A stretch of 64,000 bases of DNA from Martinezella multihospitum (GCF_900094585.1 NZ_FMAG01000008.1:62001-126000), one strand, 5' to 3'; shown: positions 18,127 to 28,156, counted from the stretch's first letter. The notes: generated from the letters alone by a model not told the origin. Program-made: numbers and translations.

Positions 18127-19368
18127 ATGATGAACCAAACGACGGGCGTCAGACTGTCTCCCGACCTGACGGGAGCCAATGTCGAAGATGCGGGCGAGCA
18201 CAATCGAGCTGTCGTCCTGCGCTGCATCCATCGGCAAGCGCCGATTTCGCGAGCCGAAGTCGCCCGGCAGACCGGCTTCACCAAGCCGGCGATCGCCCGC
18301 ATCGTCGATCGCCTGCTCGACGAAGGCCTGATCATCGAAGCTCGCCGGCGCCATGGTCTGAGAGGACAGCCGGCGATCGAGCTTGAGATCAACCCCGACG
18401 CCTTCTTTGCGATCGGCATCAACATCGATCGTGACCATCTGACGATCCTCGCCGTCGATGCCGTCGGCAACGTGCGCGCCCGCGTCCACCACGAAAAGCG
18501 CTACATCCTGCCGGGCGAATTCATGCAGCTGACCGCCGATACGATATCGCACTTCCAGCGAAGCCGTCTGATCGATGACGCGCATCTGGCGGGCATCGGC
18601 CTTGCGATGCCGGACTGGCTCGGCGAGATCGCCTTCATGGGCAAGCCCGACGACTATTGGGAGTGGATGGAATTCGACGTGCGGGCCGCATTGGAGAACC
18701 TGACACAGCATCCGGTCTTCATCGAGAACGAAACCAATGCGGCAGCGCTCGCCGAACTCGACTACGGGCTTGGCGCCGAAAGCCGCAGCTTCTTCTATAT
18801 CTCGATCAATGCCTGTCCTGGAGGTGGGCTCGTGCTCGACGGCAATGGTCATCGCGGTGCCATGGGCTTGAGCGGCGAGATCGGCTGGCTGCCGATCGCC
18901 GATCCTCAGGACAAGGGGACCCAGAAGGTCGAGCTTCTCGGCGAGATATTCTCGCTCTTCTTCCTCTACAAGTTCTTGGGCGAACACGGCATCAAGGCAA
19001 GCGTGCCCTCGGACCTCCTCACGCTGGATGCCCGCGGCAGGAAGCTGGTCTCCCAATGGCTGAAAGGGATGAGCGCGCATCTTGCCATTGCGGTCAAGCA
19101 CATCGGCATGATCGTCGATCCCGATGCCATCATCCTCGGCGGCCGCTTGCCCATCCGCATGATCGATGAGCTGCTGCGCTATGTCCATGACCACCTTGAT
19201 ATGGAGGATACGGCGCTGCCATCGATCCACCGTGCCTCGCTCGGCGAGGACGCCTGCGCGATCGGCGCCGCCGCAATGCCGATGGCGGCAGCGCTCATGC
19301 TCGCCTCGGCCGACGAGGTGCAGCGCACGCGTTCACCACTCAAATTCATGGACCGCTTGAACAACTGA
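18127..19368 (+). CDS. ROK-family protein with DNA-binding N-terminus, second regulator of the sugar locus
   Basis: 413 residues. The winged HTH occupies residues 20-85 (RAVVLRCIHRQAPISRAEVA, then TKPAIARIVDRLLDEGLI), and the ROK domain follows with IENETNAAALAELDYG and the GG-VLDGNGHRGAMGLSGEIG signature. The family zinc Cys cluster is lacking, as in NagC-like regulators that have lost it. It sits inside the operon between the permeases and the TIM-barrel enzyme, 37 nt after malG, so it is probably co-transcribed and autoregulated. Why one locus needs two ROK regulators is not evident. Confidence 0.88.
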   Translation: MMNQTTGVRLSPDLTGANVEDAGEHNRAVVLRCIHRQAPISRAEVARQTGFTKPAIARIVDRLLDEGLIIEARRRHGLRGQPAIELEINPDAFFAIGINIDRDHLTILAVDAVGNVRARVHHEKRYILPGEFMQLTADTISHFQRSRLIDDAHLAGIGLAMPDWLGEIAFMGKPDDYWEWMEFDVRAALENLTQHPVFIENETNAAALAELDYGLGAESRSFFYISINACPGGGLVLDGNGHRGAMGLSGEIGWLPIADPQDKGTQKVELLGEIFSLFFLYKFLGEHGIKASVPSDLLTLDARGRKLVSQWLKGMSAHLAIAVKHIGMIVDPDAIILGGRLPIRMIDELLRYVHDHLDMEDTALPSIHRASLGEDACAIGAAAMPMAAALMLASADEVQRTRSPLKFMDRLNN

Positions 19369-19413
19369 ACATGAATAACTGAATTGGCCGCCACGGCCGC
19401 AGGGAGGATTTTG

Positions 19414-20268
19414 ATGAGGATCGGTTTTTATACGTCGACGTTCAATGACAGGCCATTCGAGGAGGTGGTGGACTTCGCCGCTTCCGCCGGCTTCGATGCG
19501 ATCGAAATCGATGTGCGCGGCCATATCAAGACGCCGGACAAGGTGCGAGCGGCGGTCGCCCTTGCCCGCGATCGCAACCTCTTCGTCTCCTCGATTGCCT
19601 TTTTCGGCAATCAGCTCGATGCCGACCGGGCCAAACGCGGCGAGCTTCGAGCCATCACCGAGGAATTCGCCGACGCGATCGGCGAAGCGGGCGTGCCGAT
19701 CTTCATCATCTTTCCCGGCCGCGACGACAGCGCAGACGAGGATACCAACTATGACGATTTCGCCGACTTCGCCAACCGGCTGATCGCCAGCACGACATCG
19801 AGCGGGCTGATCTTCTCGATCGAGAACTGGCCCGGCCCAAAAGACAATTTCATCGGGACCACACCGAAGGGCTGGCAGGAGCTCTTCAAGCGAATTCCCG
19901 ACAGACGTTTCGGTCTTGAATTCGACCCTTCCCATCTCATCCGTATCGGTGTCGATCCTTATACCGCCATGGATGTGGTCAAGGATCGCATTGCCATCCT
20001 TCATGCCAAGGATACGGCGATCGATGCAGCCGTTCAGCAGGCCGTCGGCTATCACGGCAAGGGGTGGTGGCAATACAAGCTGCCGGGCCATGGACTTCTC
20101 GATTGGCCGCGCTTCCTGCGCCAGGCGCGCGCCAATGGCTTTGACGGCACGCTTTCGATCGAGCACGAGGATGCAGCTTTCGGTTGGCCGGGCAAGGATC
20201 TTGCCCAACGGAAGGAAGGCGAACGCCTCGGCCTTGCCTATCTCCGAAATGTCTTGAACGGGCTTTGA
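19414..20268 (+). CDS. Sugar phosphate isomerase/epimerase-like TIM-barrel protein (AP endonuclease 2 family)
   Basis: 284 residues from the ATG at 19414, directly after GGGAGGATTTTG. The xylose-isomerase-like TIM barrel is recognisable by FDAIEIDVRGH, IFSIENWPGP with a metal-binding Glu, GLEFDPSHL with Asp and His, AILHAKDT, and the closing LSIEHED. These residues bind a divalent metal for isomerisation, epimerisation or dehydration of sugars and inosose-like compounds. With the Gfo/Idh/MocA enzyme in the same locus it could process an oxidised sugar in two steps. Confidence 0.87.
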   Translation: MRIGFYTSTFNDRPFEEVVDFAASAGFDAIEIDVRGHIKTPDKVRAAVALARDRNLFVSSIAFFGNQLDADRAKRGELRAITEEFADAIGEAGVPIFIIFPGRDDSADEDTNYDDFADFANRLIASTTSSGLIFSIENWPGPKDNFIGTTPKGWQELFKRIPDRRFGLEFDPSHLIRIGVDPYTAMDVVKDRIAILHAKDTAIDAAVQQAVGYHGKGWWQYKLPGHGLLDWPRFLRQARANGFDGTLSIEHEDAAFGWPGKDLAQRKEGERLGLAYLRNVLNGL

Positions 20269-20289
20269 AGCTATCCGGGAGGACGGAAA

Positions 20290-21345
20290 ATGGCACATGT
20301 CAGAGTGAACAACGCGCGCAAGGATTATGGCGCGTTCAAAGCGATCAAAGGTGTGTCGGTCGATATCCGCGACGGTGAGTTCGTCGTACTCGTCGGCCCC
20401 TCGGGCTGCGGAAAATCCACCCTGCTCAGAATGATCGCCGGCCTGGAGGGGATCACCTCAGGCGATATCCAGATCGGCAAACAGATCGTCAACGATCTCG
20501 CGCCGAAGGATCGCGATATCGCCATGGTCTTCCAGAACTATGCCCTTTATCCTCATATGACGGTCGCCAAGAACATGGGCTTCTCCCTGCGGCTGAAGCG
20601 GATGCCCAAGGCGGAAATCGATCAGCGCGTCGGCAATGCCGCAAAGATCCTCGGCCTCGAAAACCTTCTTGAGCGCTATCCGAAGCAGCTCTCTGGCGGC
20701 CAGAGGCAGCGCGTTGCCATGGGCCGCGCAATCGTGCGCGATCCCGCCGTCTTCCTCTTCGACGAGCCTCTATCGAACCTCGATGCGAAACTTCGCGTCC
20801 AGATGCGATCAGAAATCAAGGAAATGCACCAGCGGCTGCAGACCACGACCATATACGTCACGCACGATCAGATCGAGGCGATGACGATGGCCGACAAGAT
20901 CGTCGTGATGAAGGACGGCCTGATCGAGCAATCCGGATCGCCGCTTGAGCTCTATGACCACCCGGTCAATCTCTTCGTTGCGGGCTTCATCGGCTCTCCC
21001 GCCATGAATTTCATCAAGGGCAACATGACGAACTCCGGTTTCCGCACCACGGACGGGCTTATCTTGCCGAGCGAACAATATCCGCCGACTGCCGTGACCT
21101 ATGGCATTCGCCCCGAGGACATCAAGCTTGTGACTGACGGCATCGAAGTGGAAACCGTCGTCGTCGAACCGACGGGATCCGAAACGATGGTGATTGCCCG
21201 CCTCGGCACGCAGACAATCACCTGCGTTTTCCGCGAGCGGATCAGGGCCGCACCCGGCGATACGTTGCGTATCGCTCCGGCTCATAACGCCGTCCATCTC
21301 TTCGACGAAAGTGGGCAGCGTATCGCCAATAGAGGGACCCCGTAG
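20290..21345 (+). CDS. Carbohydrate ABC transporter ATPase, MalK/UgpC type
   Basis: 351 residues. The nucleotide-binding domain has Walker A GPSGCGKST, a Q-loop in VFQNYALYPHM, signature LSGGQRQRVAMGRA, Walker B FLFDEPLSNLDAK and the switch His in YVTHDQIEAMT. The C-terminal MOI/TOBE region (YGIRPEDIKLV, then TCVFRERIRAAPGD) is typical of MalK/UgpC proteins and may sense regulators. It starts 21 nt after the TIM-barrel gene and is the last gene of the importer operon. Confidence 0.93.
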   Translation: MAHVRVNNARKDYGAFKAIKGVSVDIRDGEFVVLVGPSGCGKSTLLRMIAGLEGITSGDIQIGKQIVNDLAPKDRDIAMVFQNYALYPHMTVAKNMGFSLRLKRMPKAEIDQRVGNAAKILGLENLLERYPKQLSGGQRQRVAMGRAIVRDPAVFLFDEPLSNLDAKLRVQMRSEIKEMHQRLQTTTIYVTHDQIEAMTMADKIVVMKDGLIEQSGSPLELYDHPVNLFVAGFIGSPAMNFIKGNMTNSGFRTTDGLILPSEQYPPTAVTYGIRPEDIKLVTDGIEVETVVVEPTGSETMVIARLGTQTITCVFRERIRAAPGDTLRIAPAHNAVHLFDESGQRIANRGTP

Positions 21346-21486
21346 CCGAATAGAAAGACAGCTTTTATTACGGCTAGAAAAGCACCGAGCGCGTCATCGG
21401 CGTCTGGTTGTCACGGATCAGGGTCGCGCTACTTATACGAACATGTGTCAAGACGACCAACATCACTGAAACAGTCAGGGTGATTT

Positions 21487-22263
21487 TTGAGATACGCGTT
21501 CCCAACACTTCTCGCCGCAATCTGGTTCGGCCTTTTGTCATCGACGGCTTCTGCAAGCATGTCGCCGTCAAACCAAAGTGAGGCGGCGGCTTCGTATCAA
21601 GCGCTTGATGCGCTGGCGCGCCAGACCCGCGCGCAAGGTGATTTGCCACGCTGGTCAGTACCAGATCACGCAAAGGTCCTCGAACGCTTTTGGAACGTGA
21701 AGGCCACGCTGGGTGCTCCGCCTTACAGATCGTCCGATGTACCGGCACTTTTGCCGATTGGTGATCGCGCAGGCGCGCTCTACAAGACCTACTTGCTGTT
21801 TACATCTCAACCCGGAACTTTGCCCGATACGGCCGCCAATACGGCCAAGTATCAGGACGAGGTCTCTCGGGCCGCCGCTTATTTGTTAAAGGTTCAAGCA
21901 GCCGAGCTCGAAGCGATGGCCGACTTTGTCAGCACGCTTCCGGCCGCCGAAATGACCGCACCACGCCGGGCAGGATTGCAGCAAGTACGCCTCGGCATAA
22001 ATGAAATGGTCACGAGCGTGATCTTGATGGTACGCTCGCCGGGTCTGAACCCTGCCAACAGGGACATTCTATTGAGCGCGCTTGCAGACAACGCCCCAGT
22101 CATGGCCGCCTCGACCCCTCGCGCCGACAGGGCCGCACTAGTCGCTCAAACCGAGGCAATCTTGCCGGCTTTAGCCGGCGCTGAACACGAGAAAGCGCTC
22201 ATGTTCAAATCGGCCTTCGAGCATGGCGAATGTGGAGTGCTTTGCACTCTCGAAACAAAGTAG
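21487..22263 (+). CDS. Hypothetical secreted, helix-rich protein
   Basis: 258 residues starting from TTG at 21487 with AGGGTGATTT upstream. A clear signal peptide (LLAAIWFGLLSSTASA) is followed by an all-helical body rich in Ala, with the repeated style QALDALARQTRAQGDLPR and LKVQAAELEAMADFV. Two Cys lie near the C-terminus (GECGVLC), possibly a disulphide. No family was recognised. It stands alone between the sugar operon and the RND pump, followed by a strong hairpin. Confidence 0.65.
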   Translation: MRYAFPTLLAAIWFGLLSSTASASMSPSNQSEAAASYQALDALARQTRAQGDLPRWSVPDHAKVLERFWNVKATLGAPPYRSSDVPALLPIGDRAGALYKTYLLFTSQPGTLPDTAANTAKYQDEVSRAAAYLLKVQAAELEAMADFVSTLPAAEMTAPRRAGLQQVRLGINEMVTSVILMVRSPGLNPANRDILLSALADNAPVMAASTPRADRAALVAQTEAILPALAGAEHEKALMFKSAFEHGECGVLCTLETK

Positions 22264-22346
22264 CCACCTAAACTGACTGAGCTGAAGGCCATGCCGGCCT
22301 CCGATGCTCCCGACATAGGCTCGCTTCCATAGAATACTCCTCGTGC

Positions 22347-22382
22347 TGCAACAGGCCCAGCTTTGACGCTGGGCCTGTTGCA
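22347..22382. terminator. Perfect 15-bp stem-loop between convergent genes
   Basis: TGCAACAGGCCCAGC and GCTGGGCCTGTTGCA pair without mismatch around TTTGAC. It lies between the secreted protein ending at 22263 and the RND permease ending at 22389 on the other strand, so it probably terminates transcription from both sides. A long T run is lacking, so it may instead protect 3-prime ends. Confidence 0.75.
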
Positions 22383-22388
22383 TGCTGA

Positions 22389-25300
22389 CTACGGCGTATC
22401 CGGCGTTGCAGCGGCAACGTCTGGTTCTTGCCCCGTTGCATCGGTCGATCTCTTGCCCTTGAAGACGCGGCGGACGGAGACGAAGAGCAGCGGAATAAAG
22501 AAGATGCCGAGCACGGTTGCCGAGATCATGCCACCCATGACGCCGATACCGATCGAGTTCTGGCTACCGGAGCCGGCCCCATTGGCGATTGCCAGCGGCA
22601 ATACACCGAGGATAAAGGCGAATGAGGTCATCAGGATCGGCCGCAAACGTTGCCTTGCCGCTTCGAGCGTCGCATCGATCAAGTTCTTGCCCTTGTCCTG
22701 CTGCTCGATGGCGAACTCGACGATCAGGATGGCGTTCTTCGCCGCCAGGCCGATGGTCGTCAGCAGGCCGACCTTGAAGTAGACGTCGTTCGACTGGCCG
22801 AAGATGGTGGCCGCCAGCAGTGCGCCGAAGATGCCGATCGGCACCGACAGCATGACGGCGAACGGGATCGACCAGCTCTCATAGAGGGCTGCGAGCGCCA
22901 GGAAGACAACCAGAATGGAGATCGCATAGAGCTGGGTCGCCTGATTGCCCGAAAGCTTTTCCTGAGCGGACAGGCTGGTCCAGTCATGGCTGAAGCCGGG
23001 CGGCAAGGTCGCCATGATCCTGTCGATCTCGTTCATGGCATCGCCGGAAGAAACGCCGGGGGCGGCTGCACCCTGAATTTCGACGGCGGAAGCACCGTTA
23101 TAGCGCTCCAGGCGGGGCGAACCGAAGGTCCAGATACCCGAAGCAAAGGCGGAGAATGGCACCATGTCGCCGCCGGAATTGCGCACATACCAGCGATCGA
23201 AATCCTCCGGCTGCATGCGGAACTTGCTGTCCGACTGCACATAGACTCTCTTGACGCGACCGCGATCGATGAAGTCGTTGACGTAGGTGCCGCCCCAGGC
23301 AGTCGACAAGGTCGAGTTGATATCCGCCAGATCGACATTCAAGGCGCGAGCCTTCTCCTGATCGATATGGATTGAATATTGCGGCGTATCGTCCAGTCCG
23401 TTCGGGCGCGTGCCGCTCAGCTTCGTGCTTCCCGATGCCGCCCCCAAAAATTGGTTGCGGGCAGCGATCAATGCCGTATGGCCAGCGCCGTTAATGTCCT
23501 TGATGTAGAAATCGAAGCCGCTGTTATTGCCGAAGCCGGGGATTGCCGGCGGTGCCAGCGCGAAGACGTTCCCGTCCTTGATCTTGGCAAAGGCCGCCAT
23601 GGCGCGTCTGGCAATCGCCTGCGCGGAAGCTTGCGGTGTCCTGCGCTGGTCGAAGTCCTTCAGGTCGACGAAAGCAACGGCGACATTCTGGCCCTGACCG
23701 CTGAAATTGAAACCAACGCTTCCAAACACGCCGTCGACATAATCCTTCTCGTTGGTGAGATAATAATTCATGACCTGACCGAGCACCTTGCGGGTGCGTT
23801 CGGCGGTCGCGCCCGGAGGCAGCTGAATACTGGTCAGAAGGCGTCCTTGATCCTCTTCCGGCAGGAAAGAGCTCGGCAGGCGATTGAAGAGATAACCGAC
23901 ACCGACGCCGATCAGCACGAAGATCACGAGGAACACGGCACCGCGGCGGATCATGCCATGGATGGTGCGCTGATAGCCGCGGGTTCCCCGCTCGAAGTTG
24001 CGGTTGAACCAGCCGAACAGGCCGCGCTCACGTGTCCCATGCGCCGGTTTCTTGAGGATAGTGGCGCAAAGGGCTGGTGTCAGCACCAGGGCGACGATGA
24101 CCGAGAGCACCATCGCGGAGACGATCGTCACCGAGAACTGCCGGTAGATGACGCCGACCGAACCGGAGAAGAAGGCCATCGGGATGAACACGGCCGACAA
24201 GACCGTGGCGATGCCGATCAGCGCGCCGGTGATTTCCTGCATCGACTTGATCGTCGCCTCGCGCGGCGACAATCCCTCTTCCTCCATCACACGCTCGACA
24301 TTCTCGACGACGACGATGGCGTCGTCGACCAATAGGCCGATCGCCAGCACCATGCCGAACATGGTCAATGTGTTGATGGAATAGCCGAACATCGCCAGCA
24401 CGCCGAAGGTGCCGAGCAGCACGACCGGGACGGCGAGCGTCGGGATCAGCGTGGCGCGCAGGTTCTGCAGGAAGACGAACATGACGATGAAGACGAGCAC
24501 GATGGCTTCGAACAGCGTCTTGACCACGTCCTCGATCGACAGCTTCACGAAGGGCGTCGTGTCGTAGGGATAGACGATCTCGACATTCGGCGGCAGCGTG
24601 CTGCGCAGGCTATCGATCGTCGATTGAACCCTCGCCGCCGTATCGATCGCATTTGCATCGGTCGCCAGACTGATGCCAAGTCCAGCGGCCGGCATGCCGT
24701 TATAAACACCCGACGTGACGTAGCTGTCGGCGCCCAGTTGCACGGTGGCGACATCGTTGACGCGAACCATGGAACCGTCAGGCAGGCTCTTGAGAATGAT
24801 GTTCTCGAATTCCTCCGGCGTCTGGAAGCGGCTGCCAGCCGTGACCGTCGCATTGAGCTGCTGGCCGCCAAGCTGTGGCAGGGCACCCAATTGCCCGGAC
24901 GAGACCTGTACGTTTTGCGCCTGGATGGCGGAGACGACGTCCGATGTCATCAGCTGGTATTTGACGAGCTTGTCCGGATCGACCCAGATGCGCATGGCAT
25001 AGCGCGCACCGAAGAGCGTGGTATCGCCAACGCCTGGAACACGCTTCAATGTATCGTTGAGGGTGCTGTCGACATAGTCGGCAAGGTCGGTCGGCATAAG
25101 CTTGCGATCCGTCGACACAAACGCCGCAACGAGGAAGAAGCTGCTGGTCGATTTCGAAACGGTAATACCTGTATTCTGGACAACTTGCGGCAGCTGGGCG
25201 GTGACGAGCTGCAGCTTGTTCTGCACCTGCATCTGCGCGACATCGGGATTGGCCTTGTTGGTGAAGGTCAGAGAAATCGAGGCCTGACCCGTCGCCGTCG

Positions 25301-25544
25301 AAGTCGACGCCATATAATCTAGATTGTCGATACCGGTCATGCCTTGCTCGATGACCTTAGTCACCGAGTTTTCGACAGTTGCGGCGTCGGCGCCGGAATA
25401 GGTGGCGGTGATGCGCACCGTCGTCGGTGCGATCTGCGGATATTGCGCGACCGACAGTGTCAGGATCGACAAGGCGCCTGCCAGCATGATGACAATGGCG
25501 ATCACCCAGGCAAAGACCGGCCGGTCAATGAAGAAGCGAGACAT
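22389..25544 (-). CDS. RND multidrug efflux permease (AcrB/MexB/BepE type)
   Basis: 1051 residues, the usual length of hydrophobe/amphiphile efflux RND pumps. It begins MSRFFIDRPVFAWVIAIVIM, the canonical first segment. The proton-relay Asp pair is in LLVDDAIVVVENVERVM, and the family features SVQYPQIAPTTVRI-like porter sequence and GLAAKNAILIVEFA are present. The trimeric inner-membrane pump exchanges protons for drugs, detergents, bile-like or plant compounds, and works with the adaptor encoded 9 nt upstream and an outer-membrane channel that is not in this window. Confidence 0.95.
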   Translation of the reverse strand: MSRFFIDRPVFAWVIAIVIMLAGALSILTLSVAQYPQIAPTTVRITATYSGADAATVENSVTKVIEQGMTGIDNLDYMASTSTATGQASISLTFTNKANPDVAQMQVQNKLQLVTAQLPQVVQNTGITVSKSTSSFFLVAAFVSTDRKLMPTDLADYVDSTLNDTLKRVPGVGDTTLFGARYAMRIWVDPDKLVKYQLMTSDVVSAIQAQNVQVSSGQLGALPQLGGQQLNATVTAGSRFQTPEEFENIILKSLPDGSMVRVNDVATVQLGADSYVTSGVYNGMPAAGLGISLATDANAIDTAARVQSTIDSLRSTLPPNVEIVYPYDTTPFVKLSIEDVVKTLFEAIVLVFIVMFVFLQNLRATLIPTLAVPVVLLGTFGVLAMFGYSINTLTMFGMVLAIGLLVDDAIVVVENVERVMEEEGLSPREATIKSMQEITGALIGIATVLSAVFIPMAFFSGSVGVIYRQFSVTIVSAMVLSVIVALVLTPALCATILKKPAHGTRERGLFGWFNRNFERGTRGYQRTIHGMIRRGAVFLVIFVLIGVGVGYLFNRLPSSFLPEEDQGRLLTSIQLPPGATAERTRKVLGQVMNYYLTNEKDYVDGVFGSVGFNFSGQGQNVAVAFVDLKDFDQRRTPQASAQAIARRAMAAFAKIKDGNVFALAPPAIPGFGNNSGFDFYIKDINGAGHTALIAARNQFLGAASGSTKLSGTRPNGLDDTPQYSIHIDQEKARALNVDLADINSTLSTAWGGTYVNDFIDRGRVKRVYVQSDSKFRMQPEDFDRWYVRNSGGDMVPFSAFASGIWTFGSPRLERYNGASAVEIQGAAAPGVSSGDAMNEIDRIMATLPPGFSHDWTSLSAQEKLSGNQATQLYAISILVVFLALAALYESWSIPFAVMLSVPIGIFGALLAATIFGQSNDVYFKVGLLTTIGLAAKNAILIVEFAIEQQDKGKNLIDATLEAARQRLRPILMTSFAFILGVLPLAIANGAGSGSQNSIGIGVMGGMISATVLGIFFIPLLFVSVRRVFKGKRSTDATGQEPDVAAATPDTP

Positions 25545-25553
25545 GATTTACCC

Positions 25554-26801
25554 TCAATTCGTCGAACCAGTGACGGCGCCCTTGTCCGTGCCGTCGGCCT
25601 TGCTCTGCTGGCCGGATTGGGATGTGCCGGCCGCCGATGCCTGTTCAAGATTTCCGCTGGCATCATCGACCGTCACCAGCGCGACGTTTACCTCCTGGCC
25701 GTCACGCACGCGCTGTATGCCTTCGACGACGACTCGATCTCCCTCCTCTACTCCTTTGCCTACGAGCCAGCTGTTGCCGATGCTGCGCTGAACGGTCAGC
25801 ACACGCTGCTGGATTTTGCCGTCCGCACTTACGAAGAAGGCGATCGGTTCGCCCTTCGTGTTGCGGGTCACGGCGCGCTGCGGCACGAGGAAGCTGTTTT
25901 CGGCAACGCCTTCCTGGATGGTGGCGCGCACATACATGCCCGGCAGCAGAACCCGCTCCGGGTTGGGGAAGCTGGCGCGGACATTGAGTGTTCCGACAGT
26001 CTCGGCTACAGCGGCCTCGGCAAATTCCAGCGTGCCGCTTTCCTTATACTGAGTGCCGTCCTCCAAGGTCAGACGGACCGAAACATTGTCCCCGCTTGTC
26101 TTCAGGCGCCCCTCCTCCACCGCACGTCGGAATCTCAGGAGGTTCGTACTCGACTGCGTGACGTCGACATTGATCGGATCGAGCTGGCGAATGGTGGTCA
26201 ATGCCGTCGTCTGCTCGGCCGTGACGAGCGCACCAACCGTCACCGTGGAGGCATCGACGCGGCCGGAGATCGGCGCCCGGATCTTGGTGTAATCAAGGTT
26301 GATCCGCGCCGTCTCGAGCGCCGCCTTGGCGGAGGCGACATCGGCCTGAGCCTGTACCAGGGTGGACTTCGCATCGTCGAAATTCTGCTGGCTGACGGCG
26401 CTCTGCGCACTCAGACCCGCATAGCGGTCCAGCTTGGCCTGGGCATTCGGCACGGCACCTTCCGCCTTCTGCAAGGCGGCAACTGCACTGTCATAGGATG
26501 CCTGATAGGAGGACGGATCGATCTCGTAGAGCACATCGCCCTCCCGGACCTCGCTGCCTTCCTTGAAATTGCGGCTGCGGATGATGCCGCCAACCTGCGG
26601 CCGAACCTCGGCGACGAGATTGGCGCTGATGCGACCGGGTAGATCGGCGGTAATGGCGACCGATTGCGGATGCAATGTCATCGCACTGACCTCGGATTTC
26701 ACCGTTCTGCCGCCATTCTGTGCTGCAGGCTGCTGGTTGCAGCCAGCCAACAATGTGACCACGAATCCCGAAACCACGGCCCGCATTAGATGTCGTTTCA
26801 T
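25554..26801 (-). CDS. RND efflux periplasmic adaptor lipoprotein (AcrA/MexA type)
   Basis: 415 residues from the ATG at 26801, 6 nt after GAGG. The lipobox LLAGC places an acylated Cys at about residue 18. The hairpin and lipoyl halves are clear (GRISANLVAEVRPQVGGII, then VREGDVLYEIDPSSYQ, and YTKIRAPISGRV after the coiled-coil hairpin), followed by the beta barrel and a membrane-proximal domain with VPQRAVTRN. It bridges the pump to an outer-membrane channel. No TetR repressor, the usual partner, was found next to it. Confidence 0.93.
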   Translation of the reverse strand: MKRHLMRAVVSGFVVTLLAGCNQQPAAQNGGRTVKSEVSAMTLHPQSVAITADLPGRISANLVAEVRPQVGGIIRSRNFKEGSEVREGDVLYEIDPSSYQASYDSAVAALQKAEGAVPNAQAKLDRYAGLSAQSAVSQQNFDDAKSTLVQAQADVASAKAALETARINLDYTKIRAPISGRVDASTVTVGALVTAEQTTALTTIRQLDPINVDVTQSSTNLLRFRRAVEEGRLKTSGDNVSVRLTLEDGTQYKESGTLEFAEAAVAETVGTLNVRASFPNPERVLLPGMYVRATIQEGVAENSFLVPQRAVTRNTKGEPIAFFVSADGKIQQRVLTVQRSIGNSWLVGKGVEEGDRVVVEGIQRVRDGQEVNVALVTVDDASGNLEQASAAGTSQSGQQSKADGTDKGAVTGSTN

Positions 26802-27678
26802 ATATTCCTCGTTGCGTGCGGATCTAAATCTGAAGGGAAGGAGGGAGCGAAAAGGCTGTTTGCCGGCGGCACGGCTCTGCGCAAACTCGCAACAATCCCG
26901 TCGTCTCTGGAAATCATCGTCAAGTCTGCCCGGATAGGGCATAAGGCAGCGTGTCTGGCGCAATCGGATAGCTTCCCGCCCGTGCTTTGCTTGAGTTGTG
27001 AATTGCATTTGCGACTGCTGCCCCGGTATCGCGAGCTCTGGTTCCGTTGAACATGGTGGAGCAGGCAGCGGATCGACCATGATTCATGTTATTCATCGCT
27101 CTCGCTGAATGAACATATTCTCACGAAGATCCGATCGATCTGCGCAAGAATCGGTACGTGGATCAAATGGATGGATAAGCATGTCAGGACCGATATCGAC
27201 GATCTCCTCGGTTATGCTTGTATCGGCATTACATGGAATAGATGGATAAATCGCAGGCACAGAGCCATAATGCCCTCTGATTGAACTAAACTTCTTGTCT
27301 ATCCAATTGCCCGATATGAAACTGATGATCACCGCTTTAAGCCCTATCTAACATGCTCTTACAGCAGGATTACTCTTGGTTTGTCGCATAGCTTTGCCGG
27401 AAAATGGTCAAAGTGTGTCAGCTGGTATTGATATGACTATTTATGAAATAGCTCTATGTGATTTTGTATATCACTATCTACTCAATCTTGCTTATGCTCA
27501 TCATTACAATGAGTATCTATATTTATGCGTGCACGATCACGGTTTATGATGCAGCGATTCATTGATTGCTACATACTCACGATGCAATTTTAGATCAGTT
27601 TTGTATGATCGTTGCACTACCGCTAGCACATGCAGGATTTCACCTAAAAAGGATTTTTTACACGCGTTTAGCCGCGCA
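26802..27678. other. Non-coding stretch upstream of the RND operon, including an AT-rich patch
   Basis: No supported gene. The first 100-200 bp must carry the RND promoter. From about 27340 to 27660 the composition turns clearly AT-rich compared with both sides (runs such as TATTTATGAAATAG and GATTTTGTATATC), with several short direct and inverted motifs but no long repeat. Such patches can be old insertion scars, H-NS/MucR-type silencing targets or foreign sequence. Confidence 0.4.
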
Positions 27679-27879
27679 TCATTGCAGTGATGCAGCAGAA
27701 GTCGTCTTGCGAATGGTGATTTCGATGCCACCCATGGACCTGCCATCATCAGTCACATCCGGTACACGGATGTAAAGGATCTCGGAATAGTTGCGGAACG
27801 TGCCGCCGATTAGCTCATATATCGCAAGTGCCGTATTTTCCGGGAGTTCTTCGACCGATACGCTTTTACGTTGCTGCAT
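27679..27879 (-). CDS. Small hypothetical protein
   Basis: 66 residues from the ATG at 27879 (MQQRKSVSVEELPENTALAI); a TTG at 27912 would add 11 residues. The sequence has a plausible alpha/beta makeup (ENTALAIYELIGGTFRNYSE, then ILYIRVPDVTDDGR) with balanced charge, unlike antisense shadows. Its ribosome site is weak. No family was recognised. It is isolated, next to the AT-rich patch. Confidence 0.45.
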   Translation of the reverse strand: MQQRKSVSVEELPENTALAIYELIGGTFRNYSEILYIRVPDVTDDGRSMGGIEITIRKTTSAASLQ

Positions 27880-28156
27880 GGGATTCTCTTTCAAAAGTCG
27901 GGGCGCCTTCAAGAGATAGAATGACTGCCAGCACTTTAGCCGCGATTTGTCGCAAAGATATCCCAGGAATTCGGGAAACTGTCACAAATGCGTGAGGGTC
28001 GCTTCCATGGAGCGCAGATATCATCGTACGAAATAGCCGTATCGTTCTCAGCAAGGTCGTCTGAGAGACGAATCCGCAGATAGCCGCCCACAACGCTTGA
28101 AACTGCGGCTAAAACGTCTGCAATCCAAAACTCCAGCTATGAGCAATATCCTTTGC

